The notes: generated by a model from the letters alone, not told the origin. 7,028 nucleotides of DNA from Clostridiales bacterium UBA4080 (GCA_002381865.1 DFYO01000023.1:1-7028), one strand, 5' to 3'; positions 1 through 6,662 are shown, counted from the stretch's first letter. Made by a program: numbers and translations.

Positions 1-19
1 TAAGATAAAGATTGCAGAT

Positions 20-25
20 TATAAT
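20..25 (+). promoter_or_regulatory. Possible -10 box of the livJ promoter
   Basis: A perfect TATAAT lies 46 nt before the livJ start codon, which would place transcription start near position 32 and give a leader of about 40 nt. The matching -35 box would fall at or beyond the left edge and cannot be checked. In AT-rich DNA a lone TATAAT can occur by chance, so this is tentative. Confidence 0.35.
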
Positions 26-71
26 TTCAACTATAACTGTAACTAAAAAACCTTACGGGAGGATTTTAAGA

Positions 72-1244
72 ATGAAGAAGACATTGGCTATTATTTTATG
101 TTTTGCAATGCTGCTTTCTGCTATGGCATTTGCGGGATGCTCTAAAAAAGAAAAACCTGCAGCTGGTGAGACAGATACTGCACCTGCAATTACAGAAACA
201 ATCAAGATCGGATTAATTATTCCAAGAACTGGACAGGTAGCACAGTATGGTATCGCAGTTGAGAATGCTGTTAATCTTGCAGTTGAAAAGCTTAATGCAG
301 CAGGCGGAATCAGTGGACAAAAAGTAGAATTAGTAACCTATGATAACAAAGCTGATGTTGCTGAAACTATCAGTATTTACAACAGATTAGTTGACCAAGA
401 CAAGGTAAGTGCAATTATCGGACCGGTTATCAGCTCTACAACTCTTGCAGTAACTGAGCTTGCGCAAGAAGACGGGATTCCAATGATTACACCAACAGCT
501 ACAAACAAAGAGGTTACAATTGGCAAGGACTTTGTATTCAGAGCTTGTTATACTGACCCTTACCAAGGCGGAACAGTTGCTACCTTTGCTAAAGATAGCT
601 TAAAAGCAACTAAAGCAGCAGTTTTATATAACTCAGGTGACGACTATTCAACAGGTTTAGCAGATGCATTCAAAGCTAAGTTTGAAGAAAATGGTGGAAC
701 TATCACTGATTTTGAAGGATATACAGCTGATGACAAAGACTTTAAAGCAGTATTAAATAAAATCAAAGGATCATCTCCTGAGGTATTATTTATTCCTGAT
801 TACTACAATACAGTAGGTCTTATTGCTGGACAGGTAAAAACAGTTGGACTTGATGTAACAATGGTAGGCGGAGACGGATGGGATGATGTTCAAAAGAAAT
901 ATGCTGAAGTTGCAGAAGGCTCATACTTTGCTAATCACTATGCAACTGATGATACAGACCCAATCGTACAAAACTTTGTAACAGCATATCAAGAAAAATT
1001 CAATGAAACTCCAAACGCTCTTGGAGCACTTGGATATGATGCGGCTAATATCTTGCTCGAAGCAATTAAGAAAGCAAACAGTGTTGATGGAAAGGCTATT
1101 CAGGCAGCTCTTCAAGCAACTGACTTAGATGCAGTTGCAGGACACGTAACTTTTGATGAAAATGGTGACCCATTAAAAACTATCTCTATCATTAAGGTAG
1201 AGGGTGGCAAATTGAAGCTAGAAACAAAAGTTGGCGGTAAATAA
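72..1244 (+). CDS. livJ: Branched-chain amino acid ABC transporter, substrate-binding lipoprotein
   Basis: This 390-residue protein is a Leu/Ile/Val-type periplasmic-binding-fold protein (Peripla_BP_6 family). It should capture a branched-chain amino acid outside the membrane and deliver it to LivHM. The start at 72 is chosen over an in-frame ATG at 12 because GGGAGGA (57-63) sits 8 nt upstream and the protein then begins with a classic lipoprotein signal: KK, a hydrophobic stretch at residues 5-20, and the lipobox FAGC with Cys23 as lipidation site. A charged linker (24-42) leads into the mature domain (IKIGLIIPRTG, 44-54). Family-typical stretches are NLAVEKLNAAGGISG (68-82), IGPVISSTTLAV (116-127), IPMITPTATN (136-145) and LGYDAANILLEAI (320-332). 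The exact substrate within this family, which also includes urea, amide and aromatic binders, rests on the LivHMGF context. livJ is separated from livH by 256 nt containing hairpins, consistent with binding protein made in excess. Confidence 0.95.
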   Translation: MKKTLAIILCFAMLLSAMAFAGCSKKEKPAAGETDTAPAITETIKIGLIIPRTGQVAQYGIAVENAVNLAVEKLNAAGGISGQKVELVTYDNKADVAETISIYNRLVDQDKVSAIIGPVISSTTLAVTELAQEDGIPMITPTATNKEVTIGKDFVFRACYTDPYQGGTVATFAKDSLKATKAAVLYNSGDDYSTGLADAFKAKFEENGGTITDFEGYTADDKDFKAVLNKIKGSSPEVLFIPDYYNTVGLIAGQVKTVGLDVTMVGGDGWDDVQKKYAEVAEGSYFANHYATDDTDPIVQNFVTAYQEKFNETPNALGALGYDAANILLEAIKKANSVDGKAIQAALQATDLDAVAGHVTFDENGDPLKTISIIKVEGGKLKLETKVGGK

Positions 1245-1274
1245 AAAACCAATATTATATTTATACTTTATGAC

Positions 1275-1305
1275 AAGCAAAGGGGGAAGGGTTCTCCCTT
1301 TGCTT
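1275..1305 (+). terminator. Stem-loop after livJ, possible partial terminator or 3' stabiliser
   Basis: AAGCAAAGGG (1275-1284) pairs perfectly with CCCTTTGCTT (1296-1305), a 10-bp stem with an 11-nt loop starting 30 nt after the livJ stop. An alternative inner pairing, AAGGG (1287-1291) with CCCTT (1296-1300), is also possible. No T-run follows the stem (the next bases are TGCCATGAAG), so it does not look like an efficient intrinsic terminator. I infer that it trims or protects the livJ mRNA end, or terminates partially, so that livJ is made in excess over livHMGF. Confidence 0.5.
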
Positions 1306-1388
1306 TGCCATGAAGAAAATTAATTTGACGCAATATCATATTAGCACGATTTCGCTTTAATTCTTGAAAGCTACACAGTGAAAAGGGT

Positions 1389-1472
1389 ATTTTGCTATAG
1401 TAAATTCTTAGTATCAATGAAAAGGGTTCAATTAATAAGCATCGATACTAAGAATTGTACATATAGCAAAAT
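1389..1472. repeat. Long imperfect inverted repeat between livJ and livH
   Basis: Positions 1389-1415 and 1444-1472 are near-perfect reverse complements. The outer block ATTTTGCTATA (1389-1399) pairs with TATAGCAAAAT (1462-1472). The inner block ATTCTTAGTATC (1404-1415) pairs with GATACTAAGAAT (1444-1455). The bases between them also pair if G1457 and A1461 are bulged, giving about 27 bp around a 28-nt loop. It ends 16 nt before the livH ribosome binding site. There is no T-run after it, so it is not an ordinary terminator. It could be an RNA hairpin in livJ-livH readthrough mRNA, an operator, or a small remnant mobile element. No target-site duplication is evident. Confidence 0.85.
1393..1401 (+). 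promoter_or_regulatory. Possible extended -10 promoter for livHMGF
   Basis: TGCTATAGT matches an extended -10 element (TGn followed by TATAGT, 5 of 6 to consensus), with transcription start expected near 1408. No good -35 lies at the right distance; a TTGAAA at 1364-1369 is too far for this -10 but would give an 18-nt spacer to TATTTT at 1388-1393. The element lies inside the left arm of the inverted repeat, so a protein bound to that palindrome would occlude it. Speculative. Confidence 0.3.
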
Positions 1473-1487
1473 TTCAATAATAAATTT

Positions 1488-1493
1488 AAGGAG
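1488..1493 (+). promoter_or_regulatory. Ribosome binding site of livH
   Basis: AAGGAG stands 7 nt before the ATG at 1501. It fixes the livH start there, rather than at an in-frame GTG at 1378 that would run the coding sequence through the inverted repeat. The site lies just outside the repeat and is left free when the hairpin forms. Confidence 0.8.
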
Positions 1494-1500
1494 TGAAATA

Positions 1501-2382
1501 ATGGAAGAATTCCTACAACAAATAGTTTACGGTATTAACGCAGGAAGTATTTATGCACTTATAGCATTGGGTTATACAATGGTGTATGGAATTGTAAAGC
1601 TTATAAACTTTGCACATGGAGATATTCTTATGATGGGGGCATACTTTGGATTTTTAGGAATGACAGCACTTGGCTTGCCGTTGCCCTTAGCAATATTGCT
1701 TTCTATGTTGGGATGCGCAATCTTTGGAGTTGTAATAGATAAAATTGCGTATAAGCCACTTAGAAATGCACCAAGAATATCTGCTTTAATTACAGCACTT
1801 GGAATAAGCTTGTTTTTAGAGAGCATGGCAGTTGTTGTCTTTGGATTGGAAGTTAAAAAGATGCCCGAAATTGCATGGCTTAAAGGTGAATGGGAGTGGA
1901 GCGGTATAATTGTACCAAAGGTAACTCTACTTATTGTAGTACTTTCAGTAATATGTATGATTGGCTTACACGTTATTGTAAAATACACTAAGGTTGGAAA
2001 GGCAATGAGAGCAGTATCAGAGGATATGCAGGCAGCAAAGCTTATGGGAATAAATGTTGACAGAACAATATCCATAACCTTTGCCTTGGGATCAGCGCTT
2101 GGAGCTCTTGGAGGAGTGCTGTACAGTATTGCTTATTATCAGGTAGAGCCATATATGGGGATTTTGCCTGGTTTAAAGGCGTTTGTTGCGGCGGTACTTG
2201 GAGGAATTGGAATTATACCGGGAGCGATGCTGGGAGGCTTTTTAATGGGGATTATTGAAAATCTGACAAAGGGCTTTATTTCCTCCACGTGGTCAAATGC
2301 AATCGTATTTGGTATATTAATATTAGTTCTTCTGTTTAAGCCATCAGGCATTTTTGGCAAAAATGTAAGAGAGAAGGTGTAG
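1501..2382 (+). CDS. livH: Branched-chain amino acid ABC transporter permease LivH
   Basis: This 293-residue integral membrane protein is one of the two permease subunits of the LIV-I importer, at the family's usual length. It is hydrophobic throughout, with around eight membrane segments expected. Hallmarks are GYTMVYGIVKLINFAHGD (24-41) in the first membrane region, the cytoplasmic coupling loop KVGKAMRAVSEDMQAAKLMGI (164-184) that contacts the ATPases, the glycine-rich FALGSALGALGGVLY (194-208) and AAVLGGIGIIPGAMLGG (230-246), and the C-terminal FKPSGIFG (279-286). The ATG is chosen from AAGGAG 7 nt upstream, because the longer in-frame reading from 1378 adds non-homologous residues encoded by the inverted repeat. 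The stop codon directly abuts the possible GTG start of livM, suggesting translational coupling. Confidence 0.95.
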   Translation: MEEFLQQIVYGINAGSIYALIALGYTMVYGIVKLINFAHGDILMMGAYFGFLGMTALGLPLPLAILLSMLGCAIFGVVIDKIAYKPLRNAPRISALITALGISLFLESMAVVVFGLEVKKMPEIAWLKGEWEWSGIIVPKVTLLIVVLSVICMIGLHVIVKYTKVGKAMRAVSEDMQAAKLMGINVDRTISITFALGSALGALGGVLYSIAYYQVEPYMGILPGLKAFVAAVLGGIGIIPGAMLGGFLMGIIENLTKGFISSTWSNAIVFGILILVLLFKPSGIFGKNVREKV

Positions 2383-2391
2383 GTGGAAAAT

Positions 2392-3480
2392 ATGGAAAAA
2401 AAGAACAAAATAACAATTAAGAAAACAACCGCAAATAAAAAGGTTCAAGAATATTTTATTACCCTTGCAGGAATAATTCTCTTATATGTATTTATGAAGA
2501 TATTCTTAGATATAACAGATAATAATTATATTGTTGCAATTATGATGGCGATTGGAATTAATATAATAGCAGCAGCAAGTCTTAATCTTGCAACAGGAAT
2601 TCTTGGACAGCTGGCACTTGGACATGCTGGATTTATGGCAATAGGGGCATATACAGCAGCTATTTTTTCTAAGTACTTGATTAAAAACACTGACCTTCCA
2701 GACTGGACAGTGCTTATACTTGCAGTAATGCTTGCAGGGATAATGGCGGCGATTTTTGGAATAGCAATAGGAATTCCTGCACTTCGACTTAGAGGTGATT
2801 ATCTGGGGATAGTAACCTTGGGCTTTGGTGAAATAATTAGAATTTCTATTTACAATATCAAGGAGATAGGAGGAGCCAGACCTGTTACAGGAATTAAAAA
2901 TCTAGTTGGAATTGATGAAATGTTTATTCTTGTAGTTCTGGTAATGACAATACTCTATTTGATTATTCGCTCCAGACACGGAAGAGCAATTCTTTCAATT
3001 AGAGAAAATGAGATAGCAGCAGAGGCAGTGGGTATTCCGACCACCTTCTATAAAATTTTTGGATTTGCAACCTCCGCTTTTTTTGCAGGAGTTGCAGGAG
3101 CAGCGCTTGCATTTAATCAAAGACTGATTGACCCCAAAAAATTTACCTTTATGTTTTCGGTAGAGATATTTATTATAGTTGTACTTGGCGGGATGGGAAG
3201 CCTTACAGGAACTGTGCTTGCAGCGATATTGCTGGGAGTGCTTAATGAATGGCTGCATTTTATCGACCAGTTCAGACTAGTAATATACTCCCTGCTTTTA
3301 GTTATTATGATGATTTTAAGACCATCGGGGCTGCTGGGAACCAAGGAATTCTCACTTGCAAGGCTGGTATTTAAGCTTATAGGCAAGGATAAAGCCAATA
3401 AAACAAAAGAGGCATTAGCAGAGGGTGAAATACAAGAGCTTAATCAGCAGGAAGCTTCTCAAAAAACTGACAAGGAATAA
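2392..3480 (+). CDS. livM: Branched-chain amino acid ABC transporter permease LivM
   Basis: This 362-residue permease pairs with LivH to form the membrane channel. After a short basic N-terminus (residues 1-18), membrane segments begin near residue 20. Family motifs are SLNLATGILGQLALGHAGF (63-81), RLRGDYLGIVTLGFGEIIR (132-150), the coupling loop SRHGRAILSIRENEIAAEAVG (194-214), VVLGGMGSLTGTVLAA (263-278) and LRPSGLLG (309-316). The start is uncertain by three codons: GTG at 2383 directly follows the livH stop, with AGAAGGTG just upstream, whereas ATG at 2392 has AGGTGG (2381-2386) 5 nt upstream. I prefer the ATG. After the last membrane motif, a charged tail of about 45 residues (318-362, rich in Lys, Glu and Gln) is predicted to be cytoplasmic and has no assigned role. 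Confidence 0.95.
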   Translation: MEKKNKITIKKTTANKKVQEYFITLAGIILLYVFMKIFLDITDNNYIVAIMMAIGINIIAAASLNLATGILGQLALGHAGFMAIGAYTAAIFSKYLIKNTDLPDWTVLILAVMLAGIMAAIFGIAIGIPALRLRGDYLGIVTLGFGEIIRISIYNIKEIGGARPVTGIKNLVGIDEMFILVVLVMTILYLIIRSRHGRAILSIRENEIAAEAVGIPTTFYKIFGFATSAFFAGVAGAALAFNQRLIDPKKFTFMFSVEIFIIVVLGGMGSLTGTVLAAILLGVLNEWLHFIDQFRLVIYSLLLVIMMILRPSGLLGTKEFSLARLVFKLIGKDKANKTKEALAEGEIQELNQQEASQKTDKE

Positions 3481-3493
3481 TGGAGGTAATACT

Positions 3494-4258
3494 ATGGCAT
3501 TGCTGGAAACAAAAAATTTAGGGATTACCTTTGGAGGACTTCGTGCCGTTGGTAATTTTGAAATATCAATAGGAGAGCATGAGCTGGTAGGCTTAATCGG
3601 ACCCAATGGTGCAGGAAAGACTACAATCTTTAATCTGCTCACAGGAGTTTACCTTCCTACAGAGGGAGATGTAATTGTAGACGGGAAAAGCGTTGTGGGA
3701 ATGAAGCCCTATCAGATTGTTACACAGGGACTTTCCAGAACCTTTCAGAACATTAGATTATTTAAGGACCTTACAGTAATTGACAATGTAAAGATAGCTT
3801 TTCATCAACAAATGAAATACGGTGTAGTAAATTCGATTTTCAGACTTCCCTTTACACGTTATTGGAAGGAAGAAGCAAAAATAGATAAAGAAGCAAGAGA
3901 GCTTCTGGCATTATTTAAAATGGAGCATGTTGCAGATAATCTGGCAAAGAACTTGCCCTACGGACAGCAGAGAAAGCTGGAAATAGCAAGAGCACTTGCA
4001 ACTAATCCAAAGCTGGTATTATTGGACGAGCCTGCAGCAGGTATGAATCCTCAGGAAACCAAGGAGCTCATGGAAACCATTCATTTTATTCGAGATAAGT
4101 TTGATGTATCAATTCTGCTTATTGAGCATGATATGAGTCTTGTTATGGGTATTTGTGAGAGAATTATTGTAATTGATTACGGAATGATAATTGCACAGGG
4201 AACACCTGAAGAAATAAAAAATAATCCAAAGGTAATTGGCGCATATTTGGGTGCCTAG
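3494..4258 (+). CDS. livG: Branched-chain amino acid ABC transporter ATP-binding protein LivG
   Basis: This 254-residue cytoplasmic ATPase is one of the two that drive the importer, and it has the usual LivG length. Visible nucleotide-binding parts are Walker A GPNGAGKT (36-43), Q-loop TFQN with Gln85, the LivG-style signature PYGQQRKLEIARAL (155-168) in place of LSGGQ, Walker B LVLLDEP (174-180), the D-loop AAGMNPQE (181-188) and the switch histidine in EHD (His212). The C-terminal GTPEEIKNNPKVIGAYLG is typical of the Liv ATPases. The start ATG has GGAGG (3482-3486) 7 nt upstream, 13 nt after livM; an in-frame ATG at 3425 inside livM is ignored. The stop overlaps the ribosome binding site of livF. 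Confidence 0.96.
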   Translation: MALLETKNLGITFGGLRAVGNFEISIGEHELVGLIGPNGAGKTTIFNLLTGVYLPTEGDVIVDGKSVVGMKPYQIVTQGLSRTFQNIRLFKDLTVIDNVKIAFHQQMKYGVVNSIFRLPFTRYWKEEAKIDKEARELLALFKMEHVADNLAKNLPYGQQRKLEIARALATNPKLVLLDEPAAGMNPQETKELMETIHFIRDKFDVSILLIEHDMSLVMGICERIIVIDYGMIIAQGTPEEIKNNPKVIGAYLGA

Positions 4259-4264
4259 GAGGTG
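4257..4264 (+). promoter_or_regulatory. Ribosome binding site of livF, overlapping the livG stop
   Basis: AGGAGGTG overlaps the livG stop codon (4256-4258) and lies 5 nt before the TTG at 4270. This near-perfect site supports a non-ATG start for livF and suggests that translation of livG and livF is coupled. Confidence 0.8.
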
Positions 4265-4269
4265 TAGAT

Positions 4270-4971
4270 TTGTTAAAGGTAGAAAACTTAGAGGTTTATT
4301 ATGGAGCTATTCATGCGATTAAAGGGATAGACTTTGAAGTAAACCAAGGAGAAATAGTAACGCTGATCGGTGCAAACGGAGCAGGAAAGACTACAATTTT
4401 ACATACAGTATCTGGACTAATTAAGCCTAAAACGGGTACAGTAAAGCTTTTTGATAGTGAGATATCTTCTATTGAAGCACATAAGATTGTAGAGATGGGA
4501 ATGGCGCATGTACCAGAGGGAAGAAGGGTATTTGCAAAGATGAGTGTACAGGAAAATCTTGAAATGGGAGCCTATACACGCAAGGACAAGGAGAATTTTG
4601 ACGAGGACTATGAAATGGTTTTTCAAAAATTTCCAAGGCTTAAGGAAAGAAGAAAACAGCTTGCAGGAACAATGAGCGGTGGAGAGCAGCAGATGCTTGC
4701 AATGGCAAGAGCGCTGATGTCAAGGCCAAAGCTATTATTACTCGATGAGCCTTCTATGGGACTTGCCCCGATACTGGTTGATGAAATCTTCAATATTGTT
4801 CAGGAAATCAACAAAGCTGGAACAACGGTGCTTTTGGTTGAGCAGAATGCAAATAAAGCCTTATCAATTGCAAACAGAGCATACGTGCTTGAAACAGGAG
4901 CAATTGTATTATCAGGTAATGCCAAAGAGCTTATGCATGATGAACAGGTTAAAAAAGCATATTTAGGATAA
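4270..4971 (+). CDS. livF: Branched-chain amino acid ABC transporter ATP-binding protein LivF
   Basis: This 233-residue protein is the second ATPase of the importer, pairing with LivG under LivHM, and is full length for LivF. It shows Walker A GANGAGKT (34-41), the LivF-type VPEGRRVF (81-88) where other ABC proteins carry the Q-loop, signature MSGGEQQMLAMARAL (135-149), Walker B LLLLDEP (155-161), D-loop SMGLAP (162-167), and VEQNANKAL (190-198), in which Gln192 replaces the switch histidine, as is usual in LivF. The start is TTG, chosen because AGGAGGTG lies 5 nt upstream and LLKVENLEVYYG is the expected N-terminus (first residue Met). It is the last gene of the operon, with a terminator starting 6 nt after its stop. 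Confidence 0.96.
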   Translation: MLKVENLEVYYGAIHAIKGIDFEVNQGEIVTLIGANGAGKTTILHTVSGLIKPKTGTVKLFDSEISSIEAHKIVEMGMAHVPEGRRVFAKMSVQENLEMGAYTRKDKENFDEDYEMVFQKFPRLKERRKQLAGTMSGGEQQMLAMARALMSRPKLLLLDEPSMGLAPILVDEIFNIVQEINKAGTTVLLVEQNANKALSIANRAYVLETGAIVLSGNAKELMHDEQVKKAYLG

Positions 4972-4976
4972 AATAA

Positions 4977-5013
4977 AACCGGAGCCTTTATAATATAAAG
5001 CTCCGGTTATTTT
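4977..5013. terminator. Bidirectional intrinsic terminator between livF and the CBS-ACT gene
   Basis: AACCGGAGC (4977-4985) pairs perfectly with GCTCCGGTT (5000-5008). The stem extends inward through TTTAT (4987-4991) with ATAAA (4995-4999) around C4986 bulged. Downstream on the + strand is ATTTTAAT; on the minus strand the stem is followed by TTATTTTA. A GC-rich stem flanked by T-rich tracts on both sides, between convergent genes, suits a shared terminator. Confidence 0.85.
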
Positions 5014-5072
5014 AATACCTTAGATTTTTCCAAAACGTAAAGCAGCAGGAATTTTCGTATTCTGAGAAAAAA

Positions 5073-5729
5073 CTAGCTGTTTTTCTTAACGGATAATATT
5101 TTGTAACCCTTTGACTCAAGATGCTTTACTATTTCATCGCTATCAAGAGTATTGAGTCGAATAATTATTTCTCCATTACTAGAATCATTAGCATAAAAAT
5201 AATTAGAAACATGCGTTATATTTACATGAAAATTATTAATAGTAGAGGAGATATCAGCTAGTGTACCCATTTCATTTTTTGCCTCAATGGCAATTCTTGT
5301 ACCAAAATCATTGGTGCCAACAATTTCAATAAAGGCGGAAATAATATCTGATTTTGTCAGTATGCCTTCAAGCACACCGCTTTCGCTTATAACGGGAAGA
5401 AAGTCTATGTTTTTTTCATCAAACAAAACTGCGGCTTCTTCAATAAGCATATCAGGCATACAGGTTACCAGCTCAGAGGTTTTAATCATAATATCGGCAC
5501 AGGTGGTTTTGGATAAAACATAATTCAGCTCATATACACTAAGCGTTGTAGCCTTTGAGGGGCTGAATTCTGTAAGAACCTGCTCTGTAATCATTCCAAG
5601 GAGCTTCTTATCCTTAACAACGGGAAGCTGTGAAAAGCCTTTTTCTACCATAAGCTGAAATGCCAAAGAGAGAGAAGCCTCGGGAAATACAGTAATAATA
5701 TCTGTAACCATTCTGTTTTTTACATACAT
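5073..5729 (-). CDS. CBS-CBS-ACT domain protein (AcuB-like), possible amino acid or nucleotide sensor
   Basis: This 218-residue soluble protein has two CBS domains followed by an ACT domain. CBS1 is about residues 5-56 (VFPEASLSLAFQLMVEKG, then FSQLPVVKDKKLLGMITE). CBS2 is about 77-134 (TCMPDMLIEEAAVLFDEKN, then DFLPVISESGVLEGILTKSD). The ACT domain is about 143-215 (GTRIAIEAKNEMGTLADIS, then NITHVSNYFYAND). CBS pairs usually bind adenosine-type nucleotides and ACT domains usually bind amino acids. The same order and length occur in AcuB of Bacillus, but no acuA or acuC is seen here, so I do not assign that function. The ATG has GGAGGTG upstream (5735-5741) and a strong promoter. The gene converges on livF, sharing its terminator, so a role sensing branched-chain amino acids is an inference from context only. 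Confidence 0.9.
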   Translation of the reverse strand: MYVKNRMVTDIITVFPEASLSLAFQLMVEKGFSQLPVVKDKKLLGMITEQVLTEFSPSKATTLSVYELNYVLSKTTCADIMIKTSELVTCMPDMLIEEAAVLFDEKNIDFLPVISESGVLEGILTKSDIISAFIEIVGTNDFGTRIAIEAKNEMGTLADISSTINNFHVNITHVSNYFYANDSSNGEIIIRLNTLDSDEIVKHLESKGYKILSVKKNS

Positions 5730-5761
5730 AGTAACACCTCCAAAGCATATTTGTTAATAAA

Positions 5762-5790
5762 ATTATAACACTTAGCACAAAAGCTGGCAA
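5762..5790 (-). promoter_or_regulatory. Sigma-A type promoter of the CBS-ACT gene
   Basis: Read on the minus strand, TTGCCA (5790-5785) and TATAAT (5767-5762) are separated by 17 nt, and TGT directly precedes the -10 as an extended -10 element. Transcription would start near 5755, leaving a leader of about 25 nt before the ATG at 5729. The match and spacing are close to ideal. Confidence 0.8.
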
Positions 5791-5839
5791 CTAGAAAGGA
5801 GGCTTAGACAATTAATTCTAAAAGCCTAAACCTCCCTAG
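5791..5839. repeat. Interrupted palindrome directly upstream of the CBS-ACT promoter
   Basis: Three blocks pair in order. CTAG (5791-5794) pairs with CTAG (5836-5839), GGAGG (5798-5802) with CCTCC (5831-5835), and TTAG (5804-5807) with CTAA (5826-5829). They are separated by a three-base bulge and one mismatch. It begins at the base next to the -35 box and lies 52 nt beyond the mecA stop. It could be a weak terminator for mecA or an operator for the CBS-ACT gene. On the minus strand it is not followed by a good T-run. Confidence 0.5.
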
Positions 5840-5890
5840 ATATTCATTAGGATTACAATATTTTTTTTGTAAAGCTTATTCAACATGGGG

Positions 5891-6568
5891 TCAACCCCCT
5901 ATAGCTACAAGAGCCTTCAAAGCATTATCTTTAATTAATAATTCGCTATGTTCATCGTAATAGCTTGAGTCAGCTACTCTAAATGGAACAGGCTCTCCAT
6001 AATCTGATAAAGCGCCTCGTAAAACTCTTAATACGTTACGTTCTATTGAGTCCATAGAAAGAATTAAGTAATACTTGCCTTCCTCCCTGTCCAAATATAA
6101 AGAACTAGAGTCAATAGGGTAATGAAGTAATCTTGGTGCTATGTCAGTAATAGGATCTAATTTATCAAAACTATAAACCATATAGCTAGGAATATTAATT
6201 GATATTGGTTCATCAGGTCCGGTAGAATTTAATGCCTCTTCTTTTGAAATAGTACTTTTCTTTTTGAACTTTCTGGCATCTGAGACCGGCACACCTGTGA
6301 ATTTATCTTCAAGCTCTTCAGGATTTTCAACCTTAGTAATAATAAGCATGATACTGTCAGTTGAAAGCGGTACTGCCTCGATCATTAATGGTACATTGTT
6401 GGCTTCAAATCCGAATTCGCTAGAGGCTTGATCCATCATATCCTTGAATAGCTCCTGTGCTTTTTCGGTACCATAGGCTAGCTCACTGACTTTGATTTCT
6501 CTTGAAAGCAAATCTCCCTTGTTTAGGATACACTTAATTTGATTGCTATTAACTTTCTCGATCTTCAT
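5891..6568 (-). CDS. mecA: MecA-family adaptor protein for ClpC
   Basis: This 225-residue cytoplasmic protein of the MecA/YpbH family delivers substrates to the ClpCP protease and helps assemble ClpC. The N-terminal substrate-binding domain (about 1-82) starts MKIEKVNSNQIKCILNKGDL and includes ELFKDMMDQASSEFGFE (39-55). A charged linker (about 83-120) with KFKKKSTISKEEA follows. The C-terminal ClpC-binding domain (about 122-225) includes YSFDKLDPITDIAPRL (132-147), SLYLDREEGKYYLIL (156-170) and HSELLIKDNALKAL (207-220). Length is normal for the family. The start has AAGGAAGTGA (6573-6582) 4 nt upstream. In Bacillus MecA targets ComK; targets in Clostridia are less clear, so competence control should not be assumed. 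No strong terminator follows, so readthrough into the CBS-ACT gene on the same strand is possible. Confidence 0.88.
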   Translation of the reverse strand: MKIEKVNSNQIKCILNKGDLLSREIKVSELAYGTEKAQELFKDMMDQASSEFGFEANNVPLMIEAVPLSTDSIMLIITKVENPEELEDKFTGVPVSDARKFKKKSTISKEEALNSTGPDEPISINIPSYMVYSFDKLDPITDIAPRLLHYPIDSSSLYLDREEGKYYLILSMDSIERNVLRVLRGALSDYGEPVPFRVADSSYYDEHSELLIKDNALKALVAIGG

Positions 6569-6662
6569 ATTATCACTTCCTTTCAGGTGTCAGTATTTCT
6601 TATAGTATATATCGGTACACTTATGTTATAGATTTATAGTGCCTATGATATTTTTGTAAGCC

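Noticed and set aside
12..71. Upstream in-frame ATG for livJ
   Set aside because: Starting here would put 20 residues before a perfect lipoprotein signal peptide. The ATG at 72 has the ribosome binding site.
1378..1500. Upstream in-frame extension of livH from a GTG
   Set aside because: These codons lie in the inverted repeat, do not match LivH N-termini, and the ATG at 1501 has a clear AAGGAG site.
1245..1500. T-box leader, CodY box or known riboswitch controlling livHMGF
   Set aside because: I looked for the T-box GGTGG-type motif, a CodY-like AATTTTCnGAAAATT palindrome and other familiar patterns and found none. The inverted repeat does not match these.
1572..2075. A 167-codon antisense open frame within livH
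   Set aside because: It is the complement of a strongly conserved permease gene, has no recognisable domain, and is best explained as a codon-bias shadow.
4843..4848. Missing switch histidine in LivF as a sign of inactivity
   Set aside because: Gln in the VEQN motif is normal for LivF. LivG supplies the canonical histidine, so this is family-typical rather than a defect.
5887..5898. GGGG-TCAA-CCCC mini-hairpin at the mecA stop codon as a terminator
   Set aside because: The stem is only 4 bp and no T-run follows on the minus strand. It is too small to call.
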